From Taeniopygia guttata (taxonomy: Eukaryota; Chordata; Aves; Passeriformes; Estrildidae): DNA of 64,000 bases. The stretch is taken from the NCBI RefSeq assembly GCF_048771995.1, contig NC_133024.1, positions 4,910,001 to 4,974,000 of the forward strand, read 5' to 3'. The notes beneath the pieces were generated by a model that worked only from the letters and a program-made list of their open reading frames with translations, did not search any database and had not been told where the DNA came from. The translations under genes and the position numbers were made by a program. Below, piece by piece: positions 48,738 through 62,484 of this stretch (within the stretch, counting starts at the first letter, position 1; each line of letters opens with the position of its first letter).

Positions 48738-49613
48738 TGTAGAAACTTTTCCTGGGGGGAAAAAATGGCACCATTTGTTTGACAGTAACTAAGGCTCACA
48801 CTTGCCTATGCCTTCTAGCACAGGTACTGTCTCCATTAGGACCATCCCACAAGGAAAAATGCTACAACTTTTCAGCAATAACTGCCTTTGTTGCCAAAGA
48901 CTTATTTTCCACAAGGAATCATCCACTCTGAGTGATAAAAAAAAATGAAAATATTTCAGGTCAATACCCTGAAATGAACAACTAATTTTAATCTTTCTTT
49001 TACACAGGTCTGCAACTTTGAGCTGAAGGAAAATATATCCTTGATTTGTCCAGGCTGGACAAAATTCAGCCAAAAAAAAATCCCCTGGAATCCTGGAGGC
49101 AGTGAACATAGGGTAGGCTGAGAAGGACTTTATGGAGTCCACAAGACAGCAGTGGAGCCTTTAGGATAAAATAACAAAATGAAATCCAAGTCCAGTGCGA
49201 AAGTAAAGAAAGAAAGCAAGCTCCTGCTCTCTATCTCTTTGCCCTTTGGGTGTGATACCCTTAGTCACTGACATTCTTCCACATTGACCCATCAAGTTCC
49301 TGGGGAAATATGCAATTAGCTTCTTCCCCCACAAAACTATTGGTCCAACCTCAGGAAACTGCAGAGTTGTGCAGTCCAGGCTGTAGGGAGTACAGCCGTG
49401 GAAGTCAGCAGCTGTTCACAGCAGGAAGGAATGGGAATGTGTCAGTCCTCCATGTGGCTCTGCCCTGACACAGCAGAGAACCACTATCTGTGGCTGTACA
49501 TATTTTATTTTGTATTTTTCTTTTGTATGATATTTATATCTTGTGCTTTCATCTACTTTACTTCCTACATAAATATAACCTTATACTATAAACAAGCATT
49601 AACAATAGTATGA

Positions 49614-49619
49614 AATAAA
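49614..49619 (+). promoter_or_regulatory. WNT11: Probable distal polyadenylation signal of WNT11
   Basis: AATAAA about 1.2 kb after the stop, preceded by an AT-rich stretch (49495-49610) and followed within about 20 nt by a plausible cleavage region. Confidence 0.5.
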
Positions 49620-49635
49620 TGCTGAAATTACTGGT

Positions 49636-51635
49636 GCAACAGCAAAATGTTAGATTATTGTTTCACTCTTCTACTTGGAATGCAATTCTGATTTTCCTCC
49701 CAAGGATGGGAAAAGAACATGGTTTGCGGCACTCACTGGCACAGGGAAAGATAAGTTTCTTTATTCCCTGCCTCCTCAGTCTTTTGACATTGAGCAGAAT
49801 TAGCCAAGATACAGTCAAGACAATGAAAGAGAACTCTTGGAGGAGAAAGAAAGAGACACCATTGCTGTTTCATTTTTTTTTAATCAGTCACTCTCATTGG
49901 TAAAATTTCCTAGTGCCCCTGAGGAGCTTAATAACAAACATGACTTAAACCTCTCATGTCATGAGTGGTTGGCTTCTGGCTCCTGCACATGGAGAGGAGT
50001 TGCTGTGCAGGGGAGTTTTTAACATAGCCTAGGCTCCCTTATTTGCTTTTTTGTTTGTTATCATTTGTTGTTTTGTTTGGTTTGGTTTTTGGTTTTGTTG
50101 TTTGAGGTTTTTGTTGCTGTTTGTTTTCTTTGTTTACTTGGGGTTTTGGGGGGGGATTTTTTTTTGTTTTGTTTTTGTTTTGGTTTTTTTTTTAGTGGGC
50201 ATCCAGCCCTGTGTACTGATTATGAAAAGTGATGTCGGAGAAGGATGCTGCTCCAGGAACAGAAGGCAGCAGAGCTTCTGATATCTTTCAGATCATTCTT
50301 GGGCACCCCAACCCCATGCAAAATGCTGTAAGCAGCAAAAAAAATCACTCCTACACAAATGTAGAGCGACTCTGTCACTTTCCTAGGGGGAAGTATGTCA
50401 GTAACACCACAATCTTCCTCCAAATACTTTTTTTTTTCTCCACTCAGTCAATCCCTAGGGGGCAACTGCCTCTGACATGTCTGTAAGCAGCCCTGGGAAT
50501 TTGGAAAAGAAAAGCATCATGTGGTATAAGAGCAAAATTAGAGGTATTTTGTCATCTTCAGCTATTTTGCTTTGCTGTAATGGGTTTGGTCTTGTTGCCT
50601 CCTTCCGTCCCTCAGTTATGAGCAGGCAAAAAAAGACCTTTCATAGTTTGACAGTGGTTTGTGTTATTGTCACCCCATAAAAGCTGATGGACTAAAACAT
50701 CTCTGCAGTGCAGTGATGAGTGGTGGGTGTCTTTAGGCTGACATGTAGACAAGCTGGTGGCACAAATCCTACTGCTCTCCAATACCAGATTTTTACTTCA
50801 TTTGATATGTAAAGAAACCATCTACTCTCATTCTTTTAAGGAATTTTATTTTTATTTCCATTTTCTCATGATGCCAACGAGGCACGGATGTTCTGACTGA
50901 AGAAAAATTTGAGCATTTCAATGCCATTCTGTAATGACTTTTTTTCTTGCTCCCTTGCTGATGTCATGAGTCTTTCTGCTTGGTGAAAAACTAGTAAAAA
51001 GGAAGAAATAATCTATACATACACTGTTTTCAGCTGCATTTCACTCCTCCCGTGTCCGATCTGTGATCCTTGACTGGCTTTCTCATGTCAGAAGAAATCA
51101 TCACCTGTAATTAAAAGAAATGAGTAAACCAATTAGGCACTGCAGGTCTATCAGGTGGGAAATGAACTCTCAGCTGAACTTTAGCCATGGTGGCAATACA
51201 CACTTTGTCATCTCATGCCACAGATGCCTGTTACTGAAGATATTGACCTGGAATAGCTGAATTGTTTGGAGTTTTGCAGTTTGGGGTAACCACATTCAAA
51301 ATCTCAGCTGACTTCTCAAGATAATCCATCATGGGCTTCATCTGAACTTCGATTCTTTGGCAAAAGAGTCTGTGTGGCCCCAGCCCATATCTTAAGCTGT
51401 TAGTCTGTGAATTAACAGTGTTACACTGCTTTTGCCATAACTTCTAAATTTCAGGATTTCTGGGCCCTATTCTTCTCTGGAGCAGCTGCACACTGTATTA
51501 GGTGTGTGCCCAGGGTGATGTACTGTGCTAAGGTGAGAATCATACACAGGGCAGGGTCTGAAAAACTGCAGCCTCCCTTGTTACACAGGCCTGCTCCATC
51601 CAGCAAACCAGGGTCATCTCATCAGTTTGATGGCT
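49636..51635. other. Downstream intergenic, no gene recognised
   Basis: After the likely WNT11 poly(A) site. Contains the T/G-rich tract at 50.1 kb; otherwise nothing recognised. Confidence 0.55.
50037..50195. repeat. T/G-rich low-complexity tract
   Basis: Same style as the tract near 27.9 kb: TTTG and GGTTTT repeats, one GGGGGGG run, long T runs. Lies 400 bp after the likely WNT11 3' end. Confidence 0.88.
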
Positions 51636-51888
51636 TTAAGCTGAAATAAAGTAGGTTTAGATTAGATATTTGGAAGAAATTTCTCCCTGTGAGGGTGATG
51701 AGGCCCTGGCAGAAGGTTGGTCAGAGAAGCTGTGGCTGTCCCATCCCTGGAAGTGTCCAAGGTCAGGTTGGACAGGGCTTGGAGCAGCCTGGTCTAGAGG
51801 AAAGTGTCCCTGCCCATGGCAGGGGGTTGGAGCTGGATGATCTTCAAGGTTCATTCCAACCAAGTCATCCTATGATTCTATGATTTTT
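51636..51888 (+). mobile_element. CR1 LINE fragment
   Basis: Forward CR1 3' end with TTAGATTAGATATTTGGAAG, GGACAGGGCTTGGAGCAGCC and tail ATCCTATGATTCTATGATT. One of the better preserved copies here. Confidence 0.92.
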
Positions 51889-53628
51889 TGTGCATCTGCT
51901 GTGTGAAAGATATTTGGGAGAATATTTGTCACAAACCAGCTTTGCAAGGAAAATACATCCGTCCTTTCCTTTCTCAGGCCTTCAGCAAGCGGTTTTCAAG
52001 GCTTTGCTCTGAAACACTGAGATCCTTCAGCTATTGCAGAAAACAGCTTTAATTACTGTGAATGTCTTTGTCAGGTGATGCTGTAGTTCCCTTCTTATAA
52101 CATGTCTTACCACATCCCAGCAGCTGATGTAATTTGGCCCAGCTCCATGTTGTACTACACAGTACTGTTGATTTATACTAGCTGGCAAAATGCACCTGAT
52201 TTATTCCCACAAACACTATTATTTCACAGCTTTACAGTATTACCCCTGATGGAAACAGCCAAGCTATCCTAAAGAGTATTATGCTGGTGGCCTTATAGTA
52301 TTTACTCATTTGAAAAAAAAAAAAATCTATGATTTAGTAAAACAGTTAGGACTTAATGCTGTTTTCAGAGCTGGGGTTTTAGACCTGTATACATCTGGCT
52401 GACTTTGTATTTTTTTGACTAATCCCTGCCATCCTTACCCCTTCCAGTTTTATATCACTTAGGTTTCTCCATAAGACAGGCAAATGCCATTCATTGTAAA
52501 AACAACTCCCATCTGATTGTGTATGTTATTCTACAAAAATAGAAAGTATCTTAATTTTACTAAAACAGGTGCAGTATTTCACATACAGCTAGAAAATACC
52601 TTGGTGAGGGGAAGGGGAGTGATGGAAGAAGAAAACAATCCAAATACAATTAGAATTGTCTTTGCCAGGAAAGTGATAAAAATTGAATCCCTGAGGGACC
52701 ACCCCTCTTCCTGCTAGAAAACAGATCCCTGTAGATAATCATTATCATCCTCCAAGTGAGATAGACTTGTGCTGGCCAGATCTGGGCTACCTGTTTGGGG
52801 AAAGTGCTGGGAGGAGGCTCTGGGGAATATGGGGAACAAGAGGAAAATTCAGGCCTGGGATCAACTGTTGTTAGACTTCCACCCTGTGACAAAGTATTTG
52901 CTTTTCCCTGCATCAGACAGGGGGTTGTGAAACACCATTGTTTTGTTCCCAAGAGCAAATTTGAGCTATAACAGGCATGACTTTCTCCTCTGTAAGGGAG
53001 ATGGAGCAGAAAACAAAATTTGGGAGAGGGGGAGAAAGAACAGGAAACTTAAAATCTACCTAAGATTAATGAGTTTAGCATGTACAACGTATTTTTTTTT
53101 TGTTTACTCTATGGACCAGTTTCATTAGTCAGACAGAGTTTGATTAAATATCTCAGCAGAGCTTTGGTTTATTCATCTAAAGAACAAATTACTCTCTCTT
53201 CATGGAAGCAGCATTGTGTTTTCTAATTGTGAGAGCAACAATAATAATAAAAATAATAACAATAGAATATGTTGTGGGTTGTTTTCATTTCCTCTTTTGT
53301 TAAGAATAAGTGGACAGTGTTTTGTCTGTATGGTAAATTAAATTAATTTTACTTTTTAAAGATACTTTCTGGGCTGTGTGGAAAGTTCTCTCTTTTTTGC
53401 TCTTTTAAGTGGAATTTTTCAAAGTATTTACCAGAACCATATTGTCTTGAAATTTCGCTTAAGGCAGAAGAGGGTATCATGTAACTAAACAATTGCAAGA
53501 ACTGGATATAAATGGATATGCTGCCATGGCTAGAGAGCTTAGGAGAAAGCCACCAGATCCATAACAGTGCCAGATGTCAATGTAAGGACAAGATTCAGAT
53601 TGAAAAATTGTCATTGGTTAAGTTACTC
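51889..53628. other. Downstream intergenic, no gene recognised
   Basis: AT-rich; an A-run at 52314 and a short AAT repeat at 53240. No coding evidence. Confidence 0.55.
53240..53266. repeat. (AAT)n microsatellite, imperfect
   Basis: AATAATAATAAAAATAATAAC; short and interrupted. Confidence 0.8.
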
Positions 53629-54453
53629 TGTGAAGCCTACCCACTTGTATGACCGAGGCAGAGGAATGAGGGAAGGACACTTGTCTGAGTCTCCAAATAT
53701 TTAATCTCAAATTTGGGCAGAGCAAGAGACAAATCTGAACCTGAAGGGGCTTTGAGGGATGGGGGGAACACGGGGGGGACACAACCTTTGACCAACAGGA
53801 AGGGGAAGGGATTAGGGGAGGGATGTAGGGTAAGGGCTCTCCAGTAGAACCCAACATGGAGAGGTGTCGCTATAGGACACATGAAAGCACAACGCGAGCT
53901 ACTGCTATTTGCAAGGTAAAGAAGAAGAAGGTTTATTTTCTGACTCCAACTTTTATGCTTTTCCAAAGGTGATAGTGGATTGGAGAGTGAATGCGCCACC
54001 TCTCCAAAGACATTGGACAAACCACCAGTACATCAAGTTTCTCCATCCCTATGAAGGAATGCAAAACAATATGTTGTTTGTAGAAAATTGTGTGAGAAAG
54101 TTTTCTAACAGAATGTAAACTCAGAAGGTTTTAGAAAATATTAAGAATCAGGGTGACAGGGAGGGAGAAAAACTCACAATCCAATTATGCTCCAAGGAAG
54201 GGATGAAAGACAGGGAACACTCCAGAATCAAAGGAATCTGCTATCTTTGACAGACAGGGGTAAGACAAGGGAACAAGGGAGGTATGCAGGTGGATTGACA
54301 TACATTTTGGTGGGGAAAACTGTGGTAAACAACTCAGGACTGAGCCATTAGGGAAGCCAAATGAGGTACATAGAACGAACCATTACAAACTTATAACAAG
54401 GAATATTAAAATGTACTACAGAAGAACCAACTGTAAAATAACAGACCACCACA
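53629..54453 (-). mobile_element. Adjacent LTR-derived sequences, minus orientation
   Basis: 53629-53864 looks like the R/U5 part of an LTR (begins TGTGAAGCC on +; minus strand has a degenerate AATAAA near 53695). 53865-54453 looks like a second LTR of 589 bp that begins TG and ends CA on the + strand and has AATAAA on the minus strand near 53932. The text resembles passerine LTRs I recall, but no matching target duplication was seen for either piece. One may have inserted into the other. Confidence 0.5.
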
Positions 54454-54997
54454 TTCCTGTATTAGTGCCAAAGCACTGGAAAACTTGAATTATCAAATCT
54501 TATAAATGCAAGTTATCAATAGATCTCTATATGTGGCAACTGCTGACAAATGGGCTTTTAAAAATAGAGATCCGTGTTTTTTTTCAGATTTTCCAATTTG
54601 CTCAGTCTGGGATGAGGTCTGGAGTGTTGTTCAGTGGTGATGAATGATGAACTTGAGCAAAGGTGGAACTATAAAAATTAATCCACGTAAAGTTGGGCAC
54701 TCACAATCCTGTGTTTGTCTGAAGCTCTAGGATGTGTGACAGAATAATTTCAACATCTTTGAGGATTGGCTGCTTTCTCAAAATTCATGCTGTATTTCAG
54801 AGGAAAGGGGGATTTAAGATCCGTTATTCTAAGAGGTATCTTTCCTTCTCCATTATTTCTCCTCCTAAATTTAAAGTTTAAAATTATCCTAAAATAGTTT
54901 GAAATTTAGGATAAGATGCTATAATCTGTGTAATTATGAAAGCCATTTATAACAGCAACTGTGTCATCATCAGAGGAAACCAACTGGTAGGCGTGTT

Positions 54998-55185
54998 TCA
55001 AATCACAGAGTGGTTTGGGTTGGAAAGGACCTTAAAGCTCATCTGATTCCAAAGCCCTGCCATAGACAGCAACACTTTTCCCTAGACCAGGTTGCTCCAA
55101 GCCCATCCAACCTGGCCTTGAACACTTCCAGGGATGGGGCAGCCACAACATCTCTGGGCAACCTGTTGCCAGTGTCAGTCAAATA
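54998..55185 (-). mobile_element. CR1 LINE fragment
   Basis: Reverse CR1: TCACAGAGTGGTTTGGGTTG, GAAAGGACCTTAAAGCTCAT, then AGGTTGCTCCAAGCCCATCC and CTCTGGGCAACCTGTTGCC. Confidence 0.92.
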
Positions 55186-55285
55186 CCCCCAGGTCAGTGA
55201 GGTCTGTCATGCACAGGGGGACCCCAAACTTTCTCTGCTGCCTGCAGACACTGGAACTACACACCAATTGCAGCTGCTTTCCACT

Positions 55286-55338
55286 CAAAGTGCTGCACAT
55301 GTTGACTTCAAATTTTACAAAGTGCTGCACATGTTGAC
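55286..55338. repeat. 21-bp direct repeat, 32-bp period
   Basis: The 21 bases at 55286-55306 recur exactly at 55318-55338, next to a CR1 fragment. Confidence 0.92.
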
Positions 55339-56370
55339 CAGGATCAGGCTTGGGCAGGAAAACTGTTTTCTTTTCTAAACCTCTGCTCTGCCCAGGGCTG
55401 CTCTCCTCATACGGCTCAGACAGATTAAAACCCCACCTCAGTGCTCACCTCTGCAGGTGCTTTCTTCCTTGCTGCCAGCAGCATGTGAGCTGTGGGGGCA
55501 GGGGGGTGAGCTGGAAGTACCCTTGCTTTTGGGAGAAGTGGGAGATGACAGCAAGTAACTCCACATTTGAGAAGCAGCTCTTGGGTGTGACATAAAATTG
55601 TTGAGATGGCACCTGCAAAGACCTCATTTGAAACAGAAATAGCTCCCCAGCTTGCCCTGACTCCCACACACAGCGTTTCCTCCACTGGATAGAAGACTCC
55701 TCTCAGCAGTTTGCAATGAACCATCTGGTGCCATTTGAGGCACTTCAGAGTGACCTTGTCCTTTTGAGAATTCTCTGCCCACCAGGGCTGGAAGAGGAAC
55801 ATCCAAGGGCCACCCACAGCATTTCAAGTAGTACTGACATTTAAGCAATTCAATTGAACCCCTGCATCTGGTGATACAAGGCCTTGAGGACAGTTTCTTC
55901 CCTTCACAGCACTGGTCCCAAAGGCTCTTCCAGGTCTACCATGAACCCACAAACTGGATGACACTCAAAAATTAGCTGTGTAAAACCATCAGGCTCATTC
56001 TGCCTCATAAGTGCCATTGGCACCCACTGGAGGTCTGAATCTGACCTCCAGATCTTACAACCCCAAATCACCCAGAGGGGCTTCTGAGTTAAACAGGACC
56101 TTAGTATAAAGTCGCAAGTTGTTGAATGAACTGCCCCAGCAAGAATTCATTGGGTGGGTTTTGGAACAATCTGTTCTCAGCTCTCTGCAATAAAGATATT
56201 TTTAGAGTGTAGAAATCTGGAATGCCTCCAAAGAGATATTGGGATAAGATGAATTATGTCTATTGGGAGTTAGTGTGACCCTTTTCATGTAGATATCATT
56301 GAGCAGATGTTGAAAGTCAGGTGGGGCTTATCCTTAGCCTGATGCTTGTCATAGGGGTCCTTTTGTTTGG

Positions 56371-56417
56371 TTTTGTTATAAACCAAGTTTTGTTATAACC
56401 TTTTGTTATAAACCAAG
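56371..56417. repeat. Short tandem repeat, three units of 17, 13 and 17 bp
   Basis: TTTTGTTATAAACCAAG occurs at 56371 and 56401, with the shortened unit TTTTGTTATAACC between. Confidence 0.9.
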
Positions 56418-58299
56418 CTAATTAGTTATTAAGTGTAGCTGGACTATTAGCATCAAAGAATGAGCCTATGTAACTCCCATGCCCAAAATTATTACAGCTG
56501 TTATCTGTTATGTTACATTAATTGCTTAACGACACTTCCAAATTAAACAATGAAACTCAATGAATGACATCAAACATTGTAAACATGTGAATTTAGCTGG
56601 TTAGCTTACTTGTTCCTTTTCTCTCAATTGGAGGGAACATTTTCATCTTGGGATTTGCACAGAAATTCCCAGGAAACTAAAAAAGTTACTTTTCATGGAG
56701 TTTGTAAAGAAAATCAAACCATTCAAGCACACTGCCCACTTCATAGTTGCAATCAAATGTCAGACTCAAGGCCCCTGAACTTGACTCATAGATAATTGCA
56801 CTGGTACAAACTAACCTTTCCCCCCCACCAACCACTAAGGAGGATATTTCAGATAAAAAAGCATAAACAAAGAAACTTAAAGAACAAAATGAATGCCACA
56901 CAGTGACTGTGTTTTACATGAACACTGAATTGCTGGCAGAGGATTTCTCCTTGCAAAATATTTTCCATTACTCTATATCATCTGGTTAATAGCCTAAGTG
57001 CCCAAGCTTACCTTCAGGAAATTTAGATAAACTGAGAGATCTTCCTGCATAGAAAGACACTGACCATTCTTTCAACATCATGGTTTTTCTCCTGAATATT
57101 ATCTTAGCCAGTGTAATGAGATTGACTTTCTTTCCTTTTGATATCTTGCTGGTGTTTCTGAACATTTCTGTCAGTGGTGTCAGTGTCACTGGATGAAATA
57201 CATGAGAATAAAGGAATCATAAAGAATCATTATATGCTCCAAAGATTAAAAAAATCCTTTGGAAATGTCAGGGGTTGATACACTCCAAGTGCCTTTTAGA
57301 CACCTAAATTTAGTAGTGAGAATTGAGTCCCATGATTTATATTTTGGTTTGGTTTACTCCAGAACAAGTGTTCTTTCCCAGTTTTTTAACTAATACAGAT
57401 GTGTGAATAGGCTAGAAATAAAGAAATTTGGTGTGGGAATTCACCAACATTTTTATTAAATAATACTCACAACCCCCTTTTAGCACAATCAAATGTTACT
57501 CCACAGAACTTGACCCCATCCATTTTCTCCTTCTGCACCATATCCCACATATTTTGAGCAGCTCTCATGCAGAGAGGCACCCAGAGTGAGAATCATCTCA
57601 TCTTGGAGACTCCACACATGAGCTAACCCAGCACTGTCTCTATCCTGGATGGGTGCAAGGAAGGGATGAACCGGCTGTGCTTCCTCTGCCATTCTACATT
57701 TTATCCCAGGCTGGAGTAGGAACATATGATTTGTGTTTTAGCTGGTTTGCCTCTAAGAGCTCGCCAACCTCACCTGGTTCTGGGTGATAACTGAACCCAG
57801 GACTGGTTCTGCTGGGTTTTATGTTAAGGGTTTTTCTGTTCTAGCTGAGGGTAGGTAATGGAGTTATGTTAGAAATACAGTAGAGGTGGGTTTCTGTTTA
57901 TCATCACCCTGTAACTATGACTGAAACAAAAAAGATTAAAGCAAAAAAGCCCAAAACAGAACATCTTGCAGTTTTCAGGGGTTTTTTTTACAGCCCAAGT
58001 TTTCAACTAGGATTTGCCTTGACACAATAAAGTACATTTCCAAGCTCAGCTTCTTAATGGGTTACATCTGCTTAATGTAATTTTGCATCTGAACTGTCTT
58101 GTCAGACACGGGCACAATCAGAGCTGCATCCAGCAGTACTCACTTTCCCTGGAATCAGATAAACTCAACCCAATAAATCAGTTTTAATGCTCTCAGTATC
58201 ACCCTGTTATCATTGTGAGTTATTCAGTCTGGGCTTCCCAAACTTTCCCATTCTTTCACAATGAAAGAACTGGACTCTTAAAATATATAAATTAGTTTC

Positions 58300-58410
58300 T
58301 CTCACCTTTTCTTTCTGTCTTTTCTTATTTTCTTCCCTTTTCATTCTACTTCTCTCTCTTGCTTTGCCTGGCTTTTTTTTTTTTTTTTCTCTTGCATTCT
58401 CTCTCTTTGC
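58300..58410. repeat. Polypyrimidine tract
   Basis: TTTCTTTCTGTC- and CTCTCTTG-type repeats with a run of about 18 T. Confidence 0.75.
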
Positions 58411-61400
58411 ATCAAATGGCTATATAAAGTAATTCACAATTACACTTCTATAAAGTCCAACTTTTTGCTCAAAGAGAAGCTATTTAATTAGGCAGTTGTG
58501 ACCTGCCTCTCAGTGTAAATCAGAAGCAATGATTTATACCAGCTGAACATAGGAATTCTGGTACTTGGTAGCAGATTTTTGAGGGCCTGTCTTGTAAAGT
58601 GCATTGGACTGTGTATTATATTAGCTAGAAGAACATTTTGTAAAAATGCAGTTGTATTTTATGCCCTGATTTTTTTTTTCTTTTCCTCTATCCTTTATGT
58701 TCCCACATTGTTTGCATTATTTAAAAAGTGAAAAGATGGACCCATCTTTGCAGAACAGACAGGAATTGGGTGATAATAGCCTGAATTCTCTCCTACATCA
58801 TGGCCAAGCTGAGGTGCTGAATATCCCATACAAGGCATTGACAGCTGGAAGGCCCACTGGAGCCCACAGTGCTTTACAGGGATCTAAGGGGCCTCCAGAG
58901 GCAGCTGGAACTATGATGGATGCAGCCCACAGGCTGGTTACTCAGGTGGAAGGTGGAAGTAGGTCCATCCAGCATAGGAAAGGATGGGAAGGACAGTACA
59001 GTATGAAGGAAAATAGTATGCAACCTTTGGAGTATTTAAATTTCTCATAAAATTGATGGATCAGTCCATGGGACAAATGAATTCAAGGACTGAGAATCAA
59101 TATATGTACCTCTGATTAGGAGCATCTGAGAACCCATGAGAATTTTCTGCTCCTCTCATACCATAAGCTTAGGCCTGGCAGAAAGTTAAGAAAGGAATGA
59201 ACTCTCAGGAGTGGTAATATCCTAAATCTCCCAGCAAGCTACACCAGAGTTTGCCTCTCAGAGCCAGGAGCTGTAGGAGAGGTGGCAAGTTCTGGTAAGT
59301 TAGCAGAACTGCACTTTGGACCCTAATTTGTTAAGGATATGAGTATTTTTTAACATTCTTCATCCATCTTTATGAATGTGGAATGTTTGTCCAACCTCCA
59401 TCCTTTCAGATCTGCCTTTTCTCCATGCCCAGTTCCAGCGAACTTCAGGAGTGAGTTGAGATTTCAAGAACATCCAAAGTGGACAATAACCTGTCTGCCT
59501 AGATATGCTAGTTCTGTCACTGAGCTGTTCATCCTGGATTCCCTTTAGAATCTGGCATCAGGTATATGTTTCATCCTTGTGTAAAATAGCCCAGATCTTC
59601 TCTGACTGAGGTAGCACACTGCCAGAGGAGTTCAGCATTAGTCTTCTAAATGAGCAATTATATTTGGGATACTTAGAAGAAAAAAACAAAGTACTTGTAT
59701 TCCTTGTGGAGCTACGTGAGTTAACTTCATTATTTGGATTAATTTAGTGAGAATAATCCCAAACGCTTGGACCTGATAAGCTTAGAAAATTCTGGCTAAG
59801 TCACCTTTGAAACATGCTAAATGTATGGACATAGAAAGTCAAAGAAAAGAATTTTTCTTAAACACCAATTAATTTTCCTGCTATCCTTTGTGTTTGGTTA
59901 CAACCAGGACTGCAAAAGAGTGTGCTTGAGAGTGGAAAACCACAATATCCTTTAAATATGGTGTCCCAGCTACGGCTGAATTTTCTGTTTGGACTTTGAC
60001 CAAGCTGCTGGGCTTAAATCCCAGCTCTGGAGCTACCAGATGGACCACATTATTCTCACTTGAAGAAACCCCATCAGACAAACTGTTTCTACCAAAACAG
60101 GTCTGTTGGTCATGGAAAATGTGAGGTACTAATGGGACTCTGTATTCCTGACACAGGTGCCATGTTCCTCTGGGTACCCATCCCAGCTTCTATTGTACTT
60201 GTTTTTAAACTTCTCTGGATCAGGGAAAGAGGGAAAGTCTACTGGAAACACAGCCCTGCAAGCAGATGGAGCAAGGCCAGATGGACATGCTTAAATGAGG
60301 ACCACTGATGCCTGAATGAGACATCTCAGCATCACAGCAGCCTGAAGTGTTTCACAGGGGAATGTCTCAGTCCAGCCAACAGGCACTGCCAAAGAGCGTG
60401 ACACATGTTGGAAATCACACTTTTCAAAACTCCAGTGCCTGTGCACAGCCCGAGATACCTGCATTTTGGCTGCCTTTGACTAGTAAATAAACCAGGATGG
60501 ATCCTGTTCACTGGCTGCCCATGGCAAGTGGCACAGCAGAACTTGCAACCAGATGGGTTTTATCACCTGAACAGATTACCTCACCCCCACTGAGTTTTGT
60601 CAATGGTCCTTGCCCTTTGCTAGTATCCAACATGCCTGGATGTTGTCTGGGACTCACTAGTGCTCAGCCACAACAGGGAGTAAGCTAAGGTTTAAGTACT
60701 CATATGTAGTCATGGAACAGAGCTGGAGACATTCTTCTGGCTCTAGCTGACTCTCTAATACAGATGTATTGGAAGCGTTGAGGCTTAAAGCATTTTGTAG
60801 CCCTTTGATTTCCCTTTCCTGAAATTGTACATTCTCCCCTTGGGCTCCTGTCACCTTCTTATGTCCCAGCAGATGTTGGCTAAAGACCTAACTACTTTGT
60901 GTGTCCTGAACCTGTCTCTCAACAGATTTATATGTTGTCCCTCAGTTCTCCTTCTACAAGAGCAGGTTCTTGTACTGAAACAGATCCCTCTTCATCTCTC
61001 CTGGATGTCCTTCCCAAGACATCCTCTCATTTTCACATAGCTATCACCCTTAGAATCCTCAAGGATGTATAACAGAGGCAGAAAAGGGATATCTGTTATA
61101 GCTGTGGCTTGAATTCAAGCACACACAGATTGCAGGTCTCTCCTTTTATCATTCTTCAGGGAACATCTGCACTTCTATTGTGCTTGTTCCTCCTTTATGA
61201 AATCCCTTTATATGCTGTTCAGAGAGAGGAGAACACAATGAGGACCAATGATCACAAAATGCTTCAGAAGTGGTTAGTTTCCTTGTCTCAGGAGCTCAGC
61301 TAACTTTGGGAGCTGTGGCTTTAAGAAGAAACTTATGAGAGTTTCATTGCATGAGAATTACCTGGGCCACAGAGGTCTGGGCCTATGTGGAGGTCTTAGC

Positions 61401-62484
61401 CCCACCTCTGAGTGCATGGAGAAGTTCAGGTTTCACAAGAAGAAGTCTGCAGGGGAAGTAGAGGTCTATCTGTCTTGAGAAACTAAGCAGGAGTCTGGTG
61501 AATCAGTCCACAAGATTGTCAGTCCATTCCTGCTGCATGGATAGGAGAGTGAGGAGTTGAGCTCCTCAAACATCTGGGAAAATTAAAAACCAACTGGCTT
61601 TTCTGGCTTCACATCAAAAGAGAAAATGGGTGGGATCTTTGTACTGTGGTTTTCTTCCTCACTGGCAAGCAGATGTTGCAACCTTTCCTAAAGTGGGTTG
61701 GAGAAATGGGCCCTCTTCTCTAAGATCTGGCCAAGCTCCTTGCTAGGAGAAGGAATACTAAAAGTCACAGACCTCTTTCAGCCCAGTTTGCAGCCTGCCT
61801 GGCCTGCAAAGAGGGTAGAAGAGAGTGGAGGAGGGGGTGTGGGACGGCGCAGGGGCAGGAACTGATGCAGCTTTATCGCTGCTTTGCATCCCTGGGAAAG
61901 GACCTGCAAAGGGGATCAGGAGTGCCAGTTGGCTCAAGGCAGACTTCCTCACACAGCCTGTGTGGGGTTTTGCTAAGCATGTGTAGTTGACTGTGACCTG
62001 GGTGTAGAAATGAGTGGGAAGTCTGGGTCCTTTGTGTGCACAAAAAGGTAGGTAGTAAATTTAAGGGTGGTCTGGAAGGCAAAGGATTGGAAACCATGGA
62101 GAAAATTAAGTGGAACAACCAAGGAAAAGATGTGAATAAAGTCACTGATTGCTTCTCAAGATGTATTTTAAAATGTCGTCTGATTGGTTTTCAAGCCAGA
62201 AAGGTTTCAGGTCCAGTGGGTTTCCAGTAATGATGGTAAAATAAGGAGAAGCACTAAAAAGAATTTGTAAACTTTTTACTTCTTTCCCAGTTTTAAAATT
62301 TTCATGAAAAGGACTTCTGTCCTTCCTGGCTTAAAATTAACCTTGGGAGTGAAATCCTGTCTATCTTCTCCAAAAGAAAAGACCTTTATTCAGAAAGTTC
62401 CAATGCTAGATTTGTGACATTAGAGACTTTTTTAAATGAAGAAACATTTCTATGTTTTTAATGGTGTGACATATGGTATATTTC

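Larger units (their letters stand above)
48409..49635 (+). other. WNT11: WNT11 3' UTR
   Basis: The sequence after the WNT11 stop is AT-rich and without a coding frame. Two AATAAA signals are present, at 48732 and 49614. The distal one sits in an AT-rich stretch with TGTA/ATTTA-like elements, as expected for the end of a long UTR. The end point is inferred from the distal signal plus about 15-20 nt. Confidence 0.6.
55339..62484. other. Downstream intergenic, no gene recognised
   Basis: Frames up to 130 codons without recognisable features or splice context. 61300-61500 has a phrasing that may be an old LTR, but this could not be supported. No exon of a neighbouring gene was identified. Confidence 0.55.

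Noticed and set aside
58697..59050. 117-codon plus-strand frame
   Set aside because: No family resemblance, no splice or promoter context; a chance frame is the simplest reading.
61300..61560. Possible LTR remnant
   Set aside because: The wording resembles bird LTRs in places, but no ends, polyadenylation signal or second copy could be shown.
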